A DNA stretch of 64,000 nucleotides from Chloroflexota bacterium (GCA_003228115.1 QEVV01000001.1:186001-250000); one strand, 5' to 3'. Counted from the stretch's first letter, positions 24,064-32,097 are shown. Program-made: numbers and translations. The notes: generated from the letters alone by a model not told the origin.

Positions 24064-25062
24064 GTGGCCAGCAAGCTTGATCTCAGCCTTATCGTCGCCA
24101 GGAACGCCCGGTCAGAGCCCGTCATCAACGGCACCTTCGAGCCCGATGGCATTGACCTAACGGTCACCGTGGCCCACCCATCAGAGATATTCTGGCGACA
24201 ACTTCACTTCGCCGAGTTCGATGTATCGGAGATGTCCATGGCATCTCTGTTCATTGCCAGATCCCACGGGAACACGGACTGGGTCGGCCTGCCGATCTTC
24301 ACCACCCGAGTCTTCTTCCAAAACATGATCCTGGTTCGCAAGGACGCCGGAATTGAACGGCCCGAGGACCTGAAGGGCAAGCGCATTGGAGTTCCCGAAT
24401 ATCAACAAACGGCTGCGGTCTGGTCACGCGGCATCCTTATAAACGAGTTCGGCTTCAAGCCAGAGGACAACGAGTGGTGGATGGAGCGCACGGAGCAGGT
24501 CAGCCACGGCGGCGCCACCGGATTTCAACCGCCGCCCGGTGTAACAATCAATCGGATCCCACCTGAAAAGAACATCGGGACAATGATGCTGAACAAGGAG
24601 TTGGATGCAACGCTCCTGTACATCACCGACGCCAACCTCGTCGACCGCGCCCGCATCGATCTGCACAACCACCCGGACATTCGTCCGCTGTTCACTGACC
24701 CTTTGGCTGAAGGCCATCGCTTCTACAACAAGACTGGAATGTTTCCCATCAACCACGGCATGGTGGTTCGGCGCTCCCTGCTGGAACAACACCCCTGGAT
24801 TGCCCTCAATCTGTTCCGCACGTTCAGGGCAGCCAAGGACAGCGCAGCCGCCAAAGCCAAGGAACTAGCGGAGCCTTACTTCATCACTGGGGCCCTGCCC
24901 CACGAAGCCAGGGCCGGGCTCGCCTCTGACCCGTTCCCCTACGGCGTTCAGGCCAACCGAAAGACGCTGGAGACCATCGCCTCGTACCTCCACGAACAGG
25001 GGCTCACCGCCAACAAGGTAGCCCTTGAGGACGTCTTCGCTCCCAGCACGCTGGAACTCTAG
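24064..25062 (+). CDS. 4,5-dihydroxyphthalate decarboxylase-like / substrate-binding-fold protein
   Basis: 332 residues; the GTG start has GGAGGACCGCC upstream. The sequence has a periplasmic-binding-protein type II fold: VINGTFEPDGIDLTVTV, AEFDVSEMSMASLFIA, VRKDAGIERPEDLKGKRIGV and GMFPINHGMVVRRSLLE. This matches proteins annotated as 4,5-dihydroxyphthalate decarboxylase (Pht5-like), related to NMT1/THI5 binding proteins. No signal peptide is visible at the N-terminus (ASKLDLSLIVARN), consistent with a cytoplasmic enzyme rather than a transporter component. No ABC permease or ATPase is nearby. True reaction unknown. Confidence 0.75.
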   Translation: MASKLDLSLIVARNARSEPVINGTFEPDGIDLTVTVAHPSEIFWRQLHFAEFDVSEMSMASLFIARSHGNTDWVGLPIFTTRVFFQNMILVRKDAGIERPEDLKGKRIGVPEYQQTAAVWSRGILINEFGFKPEDNEWWMERTEQVSHGGATGFQPPPGVTINRIPPEKNIGTMMLNKELDATLLYITDANLVDRARIDLHNHPDIRPLFTDPLAEGHRFYNKTGMFPINHGMVVRRSLLEQHPWIALNLFRTFRAAKDSAAAKAKELAEPYFITGALPHEARAGLASDPFPYGVQANRKTLETIASYLHEQGLTANKVALEDVFAPSTLEL

Positions 25063-25103
25063 AGGCGATCGAAGCAAACAAGGCAAGGCCGTTGCCGTTG
25101 CAC

Positions 25104-25145
25104 AACGAATGTAGAGGCGTTCAATTGAACGCCCCTACATTCGTT
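25104..25145. repeat. 42-bp palindrome, REP-like (second copy)
   Basis: A 21-bp inverted repeat with one A-C mismatch; the arms run AACGAATGTAGAGGCGTTCAA and its complement. It shares the GTAGRGGCGTNCAA core with 23355-23394. It lies between convergent genes. Confidence 0.75.
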
Positions 25146-25201
25146 ATCAGCCTACCCTGTTATCCAAACACTGGGTCGAAGTCTGGCCCGCAGAGAGCGG
25201 C

Positions 25202-25636
25202 TTACGGGTCCCGCTGCACGTATGCCATCACAATACCGCCACGACCCACGTATTTATCCCGCTTTTCCTCGAAGGCCACTAGCCTTAACGGCTGGAAAGG
25301 GATTGGATTCCCTCTTTCGTCCATGTAGGGGTTGGGAAAGTAGATCCTAAACAATGTCTCCTCGGTAATGTCGGAGAAACGGACGTAATAGAGCTTCGGC
25401 GTGCCGTGATCCTCGGCCTCAACAAACTGTGTGCCCGATATATCGGCCAGCTTGATGTGGATGTGCCACGACTCAGCCTTCACGTTGGCATAACCATCGG
25501 TGACTGTGACCTCATTGCCATCAGCGAACATCTCTGCCACAGCCCCCTCCCCGCCCAAGACAAAAAGCATTTGAGGAATGCGGCTGAGATCCAGCAAGAG
25601 CTCTTCAATCAATGCAGCATCAACGATGTCAGTCAC
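25202..25636 (-). CDS. Conserved hypothetical protein, 144 aa
   Basis: GTG at 25636 overlaps the folB stop codon as GTGA, with GGAGG 9-10 bases upstream, so translation is probably coupled. The sequence is soluble and contains AESWHIHIKLADISGTQFVE, PKLYYVRFSDI, ETLFRIYFPNPYMDERGNP and EEKRDKYVGRGGIVMAYV. The Trp-His-x-His and Arg/Tyr-rich strands are reminiscent of small heme- or metal-handling beta-sheet proteins, but I do not recognise the family with confidence. A cofactor-related job is only suggested by the folB linkage. Confidence 0.6.
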   Translation of the reverse strand: MTDIVDAALIEELLLDLSRIPQMLFVLGGEGAVAEMFADGNEVTVTDGYANVKAESWHIHIKLADISGTQFVEAEDHGTPKLYYVRFSDITEETLFRIYFPNPYMDERGNPIPFQPLRLVAFEEKRDKYVGRGGIVMAYVQRDP

Positions 25637-26001
25637 GAGGTACGCCTCCGACTGATCTCAACAGATGCCCCCGACAAGACAGCGCCCTTTATGGGTGGCC
25701 CTGGTTTGTGAACCTTCACGTTCGCGCTCACCGCTAGGGGGCTCGCAGCCAACACGCCCTTACAGATGTCGTCCGCCAGGCTCTCCAGCAAATTGTGAGG
25801 CTCTCCTTCCATCACGTCCCTGGCCACATTGAAGAGGCTGGTGTAGTTCACGGTATCCTCAAGGCGGTCGCTGGCGCCCGCCTGGCTTAGGTCGCACTCA
25901 ACCTCAAGGTCCACGACGAAACGCTGCCCCAGCTTGCGCTCCTCGGGGAGGACGCCGTGGTATCCGTAGAAAATCATGCCTTCCAACCTAACTTTGTCCA
26001 T
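25633..26001 (-). CDS. folB: Dihydroneopterin aldolase
   Basis: 122 residues. FolB converts dihydroneopterin to 6-hydroxymethyl-dihydropterin in folate synthesis. RLEGMIFYGYHGVLPEERKL is the standard N-terminal motif (Tyr and Glu), DTVNYTSLFNVARDVMEG follows, and the catalytic Lys is in VKVHKPGPPIKG. ATG 26001 is chosen (AAGGATGAGC upstream); an ATG six bases further upstream lies too close to the purines. It overlaps the upstream Rossmann-type gene by 14 bases and the downstream 144-residue gene by 4, making a tight three-gene unit. Confidence 0.9.
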   Translation of the reverse strand: MDKVRLEGMIFYGYHGVLPEERKLGQRFVVDLEVECDLSQAGASDRLEDTVNYTSLFNVARDVMEGEPHNLLESLADDICKGVLAASPLAVSANVKVHKPGPPIKGAVLSGASVEISRRRTS

Positions 26002-26791
26002 GCTCATCCTTGATCGAACCCAGCGTCGCCACTGCTGGTTTCTCGAAAGTCGTTCTGGGAGATAGCCGGAGTACACCCAAGACTCCGTGGCAGTGGGAGG
26101 TCGTGGCCACGAGGATACTAACTTCGGCTTGTGAAGCGAGGGCCAGAGCCCTGTCACGAGCATCCAACAGATCTTGCATAGGCATCGTGGATATCCCGAA
26201 AGCGAGATGCCGGCTATGGAAGACGAATGATTGGGCCAAATCCGGCCTGGACTCTGAGGCCAACGAGGTCACGGTCTCCGGCATAGACCAGTCCCGCGTG
26301 TCTTTAATCGCCGGGCAGACCGCAGGCTCGTAGCAATTGGTGGGGCACAACCAGGCTGCGTGGCTAAGGAACAGATTCCCCTTGCCGTCGATGTGCTCAT
26401 AGGGGAGGCCAATCTCGTGGCTAATGGGTACGTCTTCGAGAACAACCTCCCCCACTTCTTTGGCCAGGGCAAGCCTTAGCCACTCCAACGCCACATGTGG
26501 CCCTATGGGAGGCGGTACCAGGTGGGCCGCTGAACCAGCAGATCCTTCCAAATACCCGTGCAGATAGGTGATCCAATCACCCGTCACGATCTCCACCAAC
26601 GACTCATTAGCGAATTCTTTGGATGCAGCGCAGTCTGGCTGACGGTCCACGACAATAATGCGTTCTGCCTCCAGACGTCCCCGTTTGATGGCCTTGAGCA
26701 GTTGCCGAGTGTGATAGCTCCCGAAGCAACCGCCACCAGCGACGACGAAGTCCGAGATCGGAGAGGGTTGCGGCGATAGTACTCCAGGCAA
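25988..26791 (-). CDS. Unknown Rossmann-like protein with Cys-rich segment, upstream of folB
   Basis: 267 residues from a TTG at 26791 (GGGAG upstream). The N-terminus FVVAGGGCFGSYHTRQLLKA followed by ERIIVVDRQPD resembles a dinucleotide-binding beta-alpha-beta unit. A later segment, WLCPTNCYEPAVCPAIKDTR, has three closely spaced Cys that could bind metal or an Fe-S cluster. I do not recognise the family. It overlaps folB by 14 bases, suggesting linked function, but nothing shows it belongs to folate synthesis. The exact start is uncertain. Confidence 0.55.
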   Translation of the reverse strand: MPGVLSPQPSPISDFVVAGGGCFGSYHTRQLLKAIKRGRLEAERIIVVDRQPDCAASKEFANESLVEIVTGDWITYLHGYLEGSAGSAAHLVPPPIGPHVALEWLRLALAKEVGEVVLEDVPISHEIGLPYEHIDGKGNLFLSHAAWLCPTNCYEPAVCPAIKDTRDWSMPETVTSLASESRPDLAQSFVFHSRHLAFGISTMPMQDLLDARDRALALASQAEVSILVATTSHCHGVLGVLRLSPRTTFEKPAVATLGSIKDEHGQS

Positions 26792-26877
26792 AAAGCGGGC
26801 TCCCAGTCACGAATGAGGCGAGTATAGCACACGGTTTCCTTGACCCCTCCCAACGCCCGTGATATAACTCCGGCGCC

Positions 26878-27633
26878 ATGCCAGACCAGCTAAGCATTAC
26901 TGCCATTGAAGGGCTGCCGGAAATCGCCGCAGGGGACGACCTTGGGCAAATGATTGTGCACGCCGCGGCGAGCCAAGGCACATCCCTGAAAAACGGCGAT
27001 GTATTGGTTGTTGCTCAAAAGGTGGTGTCCAAAGCGGAAGGCCGGGTGTTGAAGCTGGAGGATGTTGAGCCGTCGCCCTTCGCGCGGCAGATAGGGCTGC
27101 TCAATGACCGGGACCCGCGGTTGATAGAGACGATCCTGAAAGAGAGCCGCCGAATAGTGAGGATGGACAAGGGCGTGCTCATCACCGAGACCCATCATGG
27201 GTTCGTCTGTGCCAACTCAGGGGTGGATGCCTCCAACCTCCCAGGCGATGGCACAGTCTGCCTTCTACCAGAGCACCCTGATGAATCAGCCCAGCGAATA
27301 CGAGCGAGGGTGCGGGAACTAGCCGCAGCAGAGGTAGCGGTGATCGTGACGGACACCTTCGGACGTCCCTGGCGCGAAGGAACCACCGAGGTCGCCATTG
27401 GCGTGGCCGGCATGTCCGCCTTACAGGACTACAGGGGCACCACCGACGCCCACGGGCACCTGCTCAGGGTAACGGTGATCGCCATTGCCGACGAGCTGGC
27501 CAGCGCAGCAGATCTGGCGCGGAAGAAGACCTCCGGGGTGCCCGCAGTGATAGTGAGGGGCTTCCAGTATGAGACAGGAGATGAAGGGGCTGGCCCTTTG
27601 ATCCGCGGCCCAGGCACGGACATCTTCCGCTAA
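26878..27633 (+). CDS. cofE: Coenzyme F420-0:L-glutamate ligase
   Basis: 251 residues. CofE adds gamma-linked glutamates to F420-0 using GTP. The sequence has LKNGDVLVVAQKVVSKAEGR, the nucleotide/metal region IVRMDKGVLITETHHGFVCA with SGVDASN, and VTDTFGRPWREGTTEVAIGV, all standard for CofE/FbiB-type ligases. There is no bifunctional FbiB extension (length fits stand-alone CofE). The ATG has no clear ribosome site. Divergent from the folB-cluster genes. It implies use of the deazaflavin F420. Confidence 0.93.
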   Translation: MPDQLSITAIEGLPEIAAGDDLGQMIVHAAASQGTSLKNGDVLVVAQKVVSKAEGRVLKLEDVEPSPFARQIGLLNDRDPRLIETILKESRRIVRMDKGVLITETHHGFVCANSGVDASNLPGDGTVCLLPEHPDESAQRIRARVRELAAAEVAVIVTDTFGRPWREGTTEVAIGVAGMSALQDYRGTTDAHGHLLRVTVIAIADELASAADLARKKTSGVPAVIVRGFQYETGDEGAGPLIRGPGTDIFR

Positions 27634-27644
27634 CAATGCCTTGA

Positions 27645-27682
27645 AAAAGAAAGGGGCCCACCTAGGTGGGCCCCTTTCTTTT
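27645..27682. terminator. Bidirectional hairpin terminator
   Basis: A perfect 19-bp inverted repeat (arm AAAAGAAAGGGGCCCACCT) with effectively no loop spacer lies between convergent cofE and the zinc-ribbon gene. Confidence 0.88.
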
Positions 27683-27699
27683 AGCGATATGCTAGAACG

Positions 27700-27975
27700 T
27701 TATTCGGTCTCGCGCTCGGCCGAAGGACCAAGACCAAGCTGCTTGCCGGTGACCTCGGCGGGCGTGGGGTCGTCCTCCCAGTAGGAACTCTCTATGTAGT
27801 TCATAAAGCTACGACCTTCTCCGCAGATCCGGCAGGCGCCCGAACTCGTGGGGCCAGACGGAGTCTCGATAACCCAGAAGTGGGGGCAACGAGGCCCAGT
27901 TTCCTCAACAACCTCTAGCTCTTCAAGCTGCAAATCATCTACGACCAACTCTTTAACTAACTCTTTGACCGCCAT
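27700..27975 (-). CDS. Small zinc-ribbon-like protein, 91 aa
   Basis: ATG 27975 with AAGGATGGG upstream. After an acidic, Leu/Val-rich N-terminus, the protein has CPHFWVIETPSGPTSSGACR followed by ICGEGRSFMNYIESSYW. The Cys-Pro-His plus CxxC arrangement suggests one zinc site. Similar short proteins (C-H-W-x-IE ... GxCxxCGE) occur widely in Actinobacteria and Chloroflexota without known function. It is divergent from the SufR-like regulator across an AT-rich region. Confidence 0.7.
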   Translation of the reverse strand: MAVKELVKELVVDDLQLEELEVVEETGPRCPHFWVIETPSGPTSSGACRICGEGRSFMNYIESSYWEDDPTPAEVTGKQLGLGPSAERETE

Positions 27976-28068
27976 CACATACCCATCCTTGACACTGATC
28001 CCTCAAGGGGAGAATTACAGACACCGCATATTACAACGCTTTTCGTAATTTGTCAAGCTTTCACACTT

Positions 28069-28088
28069 AAATAGCATTTATGCTTTTT
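28069..28088. promoter_or_regulatory. AT-rich palindrome in divergent promoter region
   Basis: The dyad AGCAT-TT-ATGCT (28073-28084) is flanked by AAA and TTT arms. It sits in the unusually AT-rich 140-bp gap between the zinc-ribbon gene and the SufR-like regulator. It is a candidate operator for that regulator. Confidence 0.4.
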
Positions 28089-28173
28089 TACTCCATATTT
28101 CATTGACTGCTTCCCAAGAACGTCGTAGGATTGTTTTTTGGTCGCATTCCACACCGCATTCGGGGGAGGGGCG

Positions 28174-28833
28174 TTGGAGAGCGACACTAGGTCGCAGATC
28201 GTCCGTTTGCTCCAAGAGCACACCAAGGCCACCGTCGACGACTTGTGCCAGGCTCTGGGTCTGGCCGCTGCAACAGTCCGGCGGCACTTGGACATTCTTC
28301 AGAGGGACGCCCTCGTGGCCTACGAGCGCGCCCAGCGCAAGGCAGGCCGCCCCGAGTACGCCTTCTTCCTCACCGAGACCGGCCAGGAGTCTCTACCCAA
28401 GGACTACGGCAGATTGCTTGCCCTTCTCCTACGTGAGATGCGCGAAGTGCGTCCGGCGGAGCTATCGGAAGTTAATGGGCACGAATCGGTGGCAGAGCTG
28501 CTGTTCTCTCGCATAGCTCGCCGAGTGGCCAGCGACCACGAACACTCAAACGGACACAGCGGGGCAGATGGCTTGGATGAGCGTGTTGAGAGAACCGCCC
28601 AGGTCTTGGAGAAAGAGCAGTTCCACCCGCTTGTAGAACACCACCCAGACGGCAAGCGCATCCGTCTCCTAAACTGCCCCTTCCGTACCGCCGCCCTAGA
28701 GGATCCCTCGGTTTGCTCTTTTGACGCTTACCTGATCTCCCGCCTCACCGGCTGTGAGGTAGAGCGAGAGGAGTCGATAACGACAGGGCACGCTAGCTGC
28801 GTATACCACTTGATCACAAACGCTAAGGGCTAG
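28174..28833 (+). CDS. SufR-like Fe-S cluster-sensing transcriptional regulator
   Basis: 219 residues. The N-terminal winged HTH (RSQIVRLLQEHTKATVDDLC, then LAAATVRRHLDIL) is followed by GRPEYAFFLTETGQE, as in SufR. The C-terminal half has four Cys, NCPF-x9-VCSF, then TGCEVERE and HASCVY, spaced C-x12-C-x12-C-x14-C, close to the [4Fe-4S]-binding pattern of cyanobacterial SufR. TTG 28174 is chosen because GGGGGAGG lies just upstream; an earlier TTG at 28138 has none. No suf operon is adjacent, so its targets are elsewhere or it senses redox state for other genes. Its end overlaps the convergent MFS gene by 11 bases. Confidence 0.8.
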   Translation: MESDTRSQIVRLLQEHTKATVDDLCQALGLAAATVRRHLDILQRDALVAYERAQRKAGRPEYAFFLTETGQESLPKDYGRLLALLLREMREVRPAELSEVNGHESVAELLFSRIARRVASDHEHSNGHSGADGLDERVERTAQVLEKEQFHPLVEHHPDGKRIRLLNCPFRTAALEDPSVCSFDAYLISRLTGCEVEREESITTGHASCVYHLITNAKG

Positions 28834-30073
28834 CCTCTGCCTTTCGAAGTCGGGCCTGGCGGGCGGCCGCCAGCACGAGCAGCCCCGCCACCACTGTGAC
28901 CATAGAACCCACGCCTGCAAGCAGCACAAAGGCCCAGTCCGTGCTATGGCGCTCCACGACCCACCCCGTTATTACCCCAGCCGTTGAGCCCACAATGAAG
29001 AATCCCAAGAACAGAAAGCCGAAGATCCGTCCCTGAATACGCCGCGGCGTGTAGTCCGCCAAGAGAGCCGAATAGGAAGGCTGGGCCATGAAGTTGAAGA
29101 AGATGAACAAAGCTGCCGCTCCTACCACAAATATGCCATTGGCAAATGCAGTGAGGAGCAACGCAGGGCCCAGGACCGCAGTCAGTACCAGCGTTAGCTT
29201 TTCCCTAGGAAACCGCTCCCCCAAATGTCCACCGATAAATTGGCCGAATGACCCAAAAATGAGTGCCGCCGCCGTCAAAGACCCGGCCATAGCCTCCGTA
29301 TCTAACCCCAGGAACGTATCACCGACATTGTTCTGTATGTGGGTGGGAAGGAAGACCGCCGTCCCCCGGTAGATAAAGCCATACATGGTGTTTATTAAAA
29401 AGATCAGGGCAATAACCAAAAGGAAGGGTTTGAGAGTGGCGAACACGCTCCCTCCCCTATCCCCTGAGCCGGCCTCCTCCGAATCGTCCTCTTGGGGTTC
29501 TTCAACCTTAGCGGTCGCCAAAATGATGGCAACTGCCAAGAACATCACCCCGAAAACAACAAAGGAAGCCCTCCAACTGATCAGCGCGGCCAGCCCTCCA
29601 GCTACAGCAGGGGCCATCACAGTCCCAATGTTGCCAGCCACCCCGTGATAGCCCAGAGCCTTCGCCCGAGCACTCACTGAGCGAGTGATGAACGAGACAC
29701 CCACCGGGTGATACATGCCAGCAGCCAGTCCAAGAACGGTCATCGTCACAGCGAGCATGACCGTGCCCTGTGAGAAGGCCACCACGATGGACATTATTCC
29801 GGATCCCGCCATGGACAGCGCCAGGGTACGGCGGGAACCAGCCACATCGGCGAGCCATCCCGCAGGCACGGCGGTTAATCCGTAACCGATGGCATAGGCC
29901 GTTCCGATGCTCCCCAACACCAGCTCACCCACGCCGAACGTAAGGCCGACCTGAATGAGAACGGCAGCATAGGCCCAGTCAGGTGTGTGGCTCAGGGCGT
30001 GGGCCAGTCCGGCGTACCCGATCACCTTTCGCTGTTGCCGGTCAAGGCGTTGGGGGCTGGCTTTGTCGGCCAA
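28823..30073 (-). CDS. MFS transporter
   Basis: 416 residues with about 12 hydrophobic segments, consistent with an MFS permease in the inner membrane. Loop 2-3 shows PAGWLADVAGSRRTLALSM (motif A variant), and GMYHPVGVSFITR resembles the fosmidomycin-resistance (Fsr) branch. A central charged loop (EEPQEDDSEEAGSGDRGG) separates the two halves. The TTG start has GGAGG 8 bases upstream. Substrate unknown. It converges on the SufR-like gene. Confidence 0.85.
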   Translation of the reverse strand: MADKASPQRLDRQQRKVIGYAGLAHALSHTPDWAYAAVLIQVGLTFGVGELVLGSIGTAYAIGYGLTAVPAGWLADVAGSRRTLALSMAGSGIMSIVVAFSQGTVMLAVTMTVLGLAAGMYHPVGVSFITRSVSARAKALGYHGVAGNIGTVMAPAVAGGLAALISWRASFVVFGVMFLAVAIILATAKVEEPQEDDSEEAGSGDRGGSVFATLKPFLLVIALIFLINTMYGFIYRGTAVFLPTHIQNNVGDTFLGLDTEAMAGSLTAAALIFGSFGQFIGGHLGERFPREKLTLVLTAVLGPALLLTAFANGIFVVGAAALFIFFNFMAQPSYSALLADYTPRRIQGRIFGFLFLGFFIVGSTAGVITGWVVERHSTDWAFVLLAGVGSMVTVVAGLLVLAAARQARLRKAEASP

Positions 30074-30240
30074 AAAGACCTCCGCTGATATGATCCTAAG
30101 GCGTTTGGTCGGGGCCGCGTCTCAGACCGGCCCTCTCTCCCAGCGGTCGCCTTGAGGAGAGGCGCTCGGCCTGTGCATCGTAGCTAGATGCCCCTAGGCG
30201 TGCAACCTGAAAAGGCCAGCCGCCAACCGATCCCACCTGC

Positions 30241-30295
30241 TTGACGCGGCGCCATGTCAGTTCTAATATCTGGCCAAGATTAATCACTTGCTTAA
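30241..30295 (+). promoter_or_regulatory. Promoter and putative ArsR-type operator
   Basis: TTGACG (30241-30246), exactly 17 nt, then TAATAT (30264-30269): a strong sigma-70-type promoter. An imperfect dyad TTAATCACTTGCTTAA (30280-30295) covers the expected transcription start, 13 bases before the regulator's ATG. This layout suits metal-relieved autorepression. Confidence 0.65.
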
Positions 30296-30308
30296 CTATG
30301 GAACCTTG

Positions 30309-30737
30309 ATGACCAATCAAACGATGACCGACGAGGCTTCTATTGCTAAGAAAGGCACCTGGCAGGACGAAGCTTGCATCGTCCCGGGAGCAGACATCTC
30401 GCTCGTAAGCAAGGGGCTACGGTTATTAGGCGCTGAGAGCCTTTACGCCGATCTGGCCGAGGTCTTCCGCGCCCTGGCTGACCCCAGCCGGGCCAAGATC
30501 GTTCACAGCCTACTCCACCAGGAACTGTGCACCTGCGATCTCGCTGCCATCGTGTCGCTATCGGAGCCTGGAGTCTCCCAGCACCTCCGGATATTGCGCA
30601 ACTTACGGGTCGTCAAGGCTCGCCGGGCAGGCCGCAGGGTTTTCTACTCCTTGGACGACGCTCATGTACGAGAGTTGCTATCCCTGAGCCTGAGCCACCT
30701 GGGCCACGGCGCGGCATCCAGTACAGATGGGGCGTAG
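30309..30737 (+). CDS. ArsR/SmtB-family metalloregulator
   Basis: 142 residues from ATG 30309. The winged-helix repressor core is FRALADPSRAKIVHSLLHQ, then ELCTCDLAAIVSLSEPGVSQ and HLRILRNLRVVKARRAGRRVF. ELCTCDLA matches the alpha-3 metal-site motif (ELCVCDLA) of ArsR/CadC/SmtB sensors. The C-terminus HVRELLSLSLSHLGHG supplies His residues near an alpha-5-type zinc site. It is followed after 4 bases by a cation diffusion facilitator, so the likely inducer is Zn, Cd or Pb. An in-frame TTG at 30288 is inside the putative operator and less likely. Confidence 0.9.
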   Translation: MTNQTMTDEASIAKKGTWQDEACIVPGADISLVSKGLRLLGAESLYADLAEVFRALADPSRAKIVHSLLHQELCTCDLAAIVSLSEPGVSQHLRILRNLRVVKARRAGRRVFYSLDDAHVRELLSLSLSHLGHGAASSTDGA

Positions 30738-30741
30738 GTCG

Positions 30742-31686
30742 ATGGCACAGACCGAGACGACTACCAAGGAACACTTCCTCCACCAGCGACGCGTGGGCCG
30801 GCGCGCCCTGATCCTGGTACTCATCCTTACGACGGCGTTCATGGTGGCGGAGGTGGTTGGCGGAGTCGTTACCGGAAGCCTCGCCCTCATGGCCGACGCT
30901 GGCCACATGGCTAACGATGCCTTTTCGCTGTCCTTGGCCCTGGGCGCTTCCATCTTCAGCGAGCGCCGTCCTACCCAACGCCAAAGCTACGGCCACTATC
31001 GCGCTGAGGTCTTAGCAGCCTTGGTCAGCGGCTTCGCTCTCATCCTGGTAGCAGCCTTCGTCCTATACCAAGCGGCTGGTCGTATTGGGGATGCACCGGA
31101 GATACGCAGTGGTCCCATGCTCGCTGTGGCGTTGGTTGGCTTGGCCGTCAACCTGTTGGCGCTGTTCTTGCTCAGGGAGGTCCAGCACGGCAGCCTAAAC
31201 ATCAAGGGCGCATTCCTGCACGTGCTAGGCGACCTTCTGAGTAGTGTGGGGGTGGTGACCGCAGCTGTGATTATGTGGACGACGGGGTTCTTCCTTGCCG
31301 ATGCCATCATCAGCATGCTCATAGCGGTAGCCATTCTGTTCTCCGCCTGGAGGCTGCTACGCCAGACAACCAACGTCCTGATGGAATCGGTCCCTGAACA
31401 TATTGAACTGGAAGAGGTGAGGTCCGCCCTGATGCGAGTGCCCGGTGTCTGTGAGATCCACGACCTCCACGTCTGGACGCTGACAACGGGCTACGAAGCC
31501 ATGAGCGCCCACGTCTTGGTGGACGATTCAAAAGGGGATGAGGACCAGTACAACAATGTCCTCACGGCGCTGGGGGAAACCCTGAAGTCCAGCTTCAATA
31601 TCGACCACACAACAATCCAGCTTGAGTCAGCGGCGCTTCAGCGAACCGGAGCGGGCCTGGAAGAAGACCTGCTCTGCGACGACTAA
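30742..31686 (+). CDS. Cation diffusion facilitator (CzcD/ZitB-type metal efflux)
   Basis: 314 residues with six TM helices and a C-terminal cytoplasmic domain. The metal-site motifs are LMADAGHMANDAFSL in TM2 (H-x3-D) and FLHVLGDLLSS in TM5 (H-x3-D), as in zinc/cadmium-exporting CDFs. The cytoplasmic ferredoxin-like domain has VCEIHDLHVWTLTTGYEAMS, another CDF hallmark. It exports divalent metal by proton antiport. Co-transcribed with the ArsR-type regulator. An in-frame ATG at 30727 overlaps the regulator's stop; 30742 is preferred. Confidence 0.92.
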   Translation: MAQTETTTKEHFLHQRRVGRRALILVLILTTAFMVAEVVGGVVTGSLALMADAGHMANDAFSLSLALGASIFSERRPTQRQSYGHYRAEVLAALVSGFALILVAAFVLYQAAGRIGDAPEIRSGPMLAVALVGLAVNLLALFLLREVQHGSLNIKGAFLHVLGDLLSSVGVVTAAVIMWTTGFFLADAIISMLIAVAILFSAWRLLRQTTNVLMESVPEHIELEEVRSALMRVPGVCEIHDLHVWTLTTGYEAMSAHVLVDDSKGDEDQYNNVLTALGETLKSSFNIDHTTIQLESAALQRTGAGLEEDLLCDD

Positions 31687-31724
31687 CAAACCGTCGAGCA
31701 AAAAATAAACCCACTCCCATAAAT

Positions 31725-31735
31725 GGGGGGGGGGG
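31725..31735 (+). repeat. Run of 11 G
   Basis: A homopolymeric G tract lies immediately before repeat copy A. It is prone to slippage or assembly error. Confidence 0.8.
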
Positions 31736-31852
31736 TGCAGGGGCAGAGCCCCGCCGGGGTAAAGGGGTGTCCCCCTGTACCTAAAAACCTAAGCGGGTGG
31801 AGTGGGTGGGAAGACGGCATTAGCCACGCCCAGCCGTACGGCCAAGCAAGAG
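31735..31852 (+). repeat. Diverged ~120-bp direct repeat, copy A
   Basis: Starts GGGTGCAGGGGCAGAGCCCC, continues through a CCGGGGTAAAGGGGTGTCCC block and ends near CCAAGCAAGAGG. Copy B at 31929 shares the same order of blocks. The first half can fold into GC-rich hairpins. No protein is supported in this 410-bp gap. Confidence 0.7.
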
Positions 31853-31928
31853 GTCGAAAGCGCCAATGCCGTCCGCTCCTTCAGAAGCCACATGCAGCCG
31901 AGCGAGAGCAAGCTTTCCTTCCACATGA

Positions 31929-32048
31929 GTACAGGGCGCAAGCCCTGCCGGGGGTTACAGGGGGTGACCCCCTGTATTGAAAGATTCGAGGGTGGGCTGG
32001 GTGGAAAGGCGGCGCTAGCTACACCCGACCGTACGCCCAAGTAAGAGA
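31929..32048 (+). repeat. Diverged ~120-bp direct repeat, copy B
   Basis: Corresponds block by block to copy A (CAGGGCGCAAGCCCTGCC, CCCCCTGTA, GGGTGGGCTGGGTGGAAAGG, CCGTACGCCCAAGTAAGAG). It contains the near-perfect dyad TACAGGGGGTGACCCCCTGTA (one extra base), about 31955-31976. Confidence 0.7.
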
Positions 32049-32097
32049 TAAGAAGCGCTAGGGAGGTCGCCCCTCAGCAGCCCCGACCCTTTGCAAT

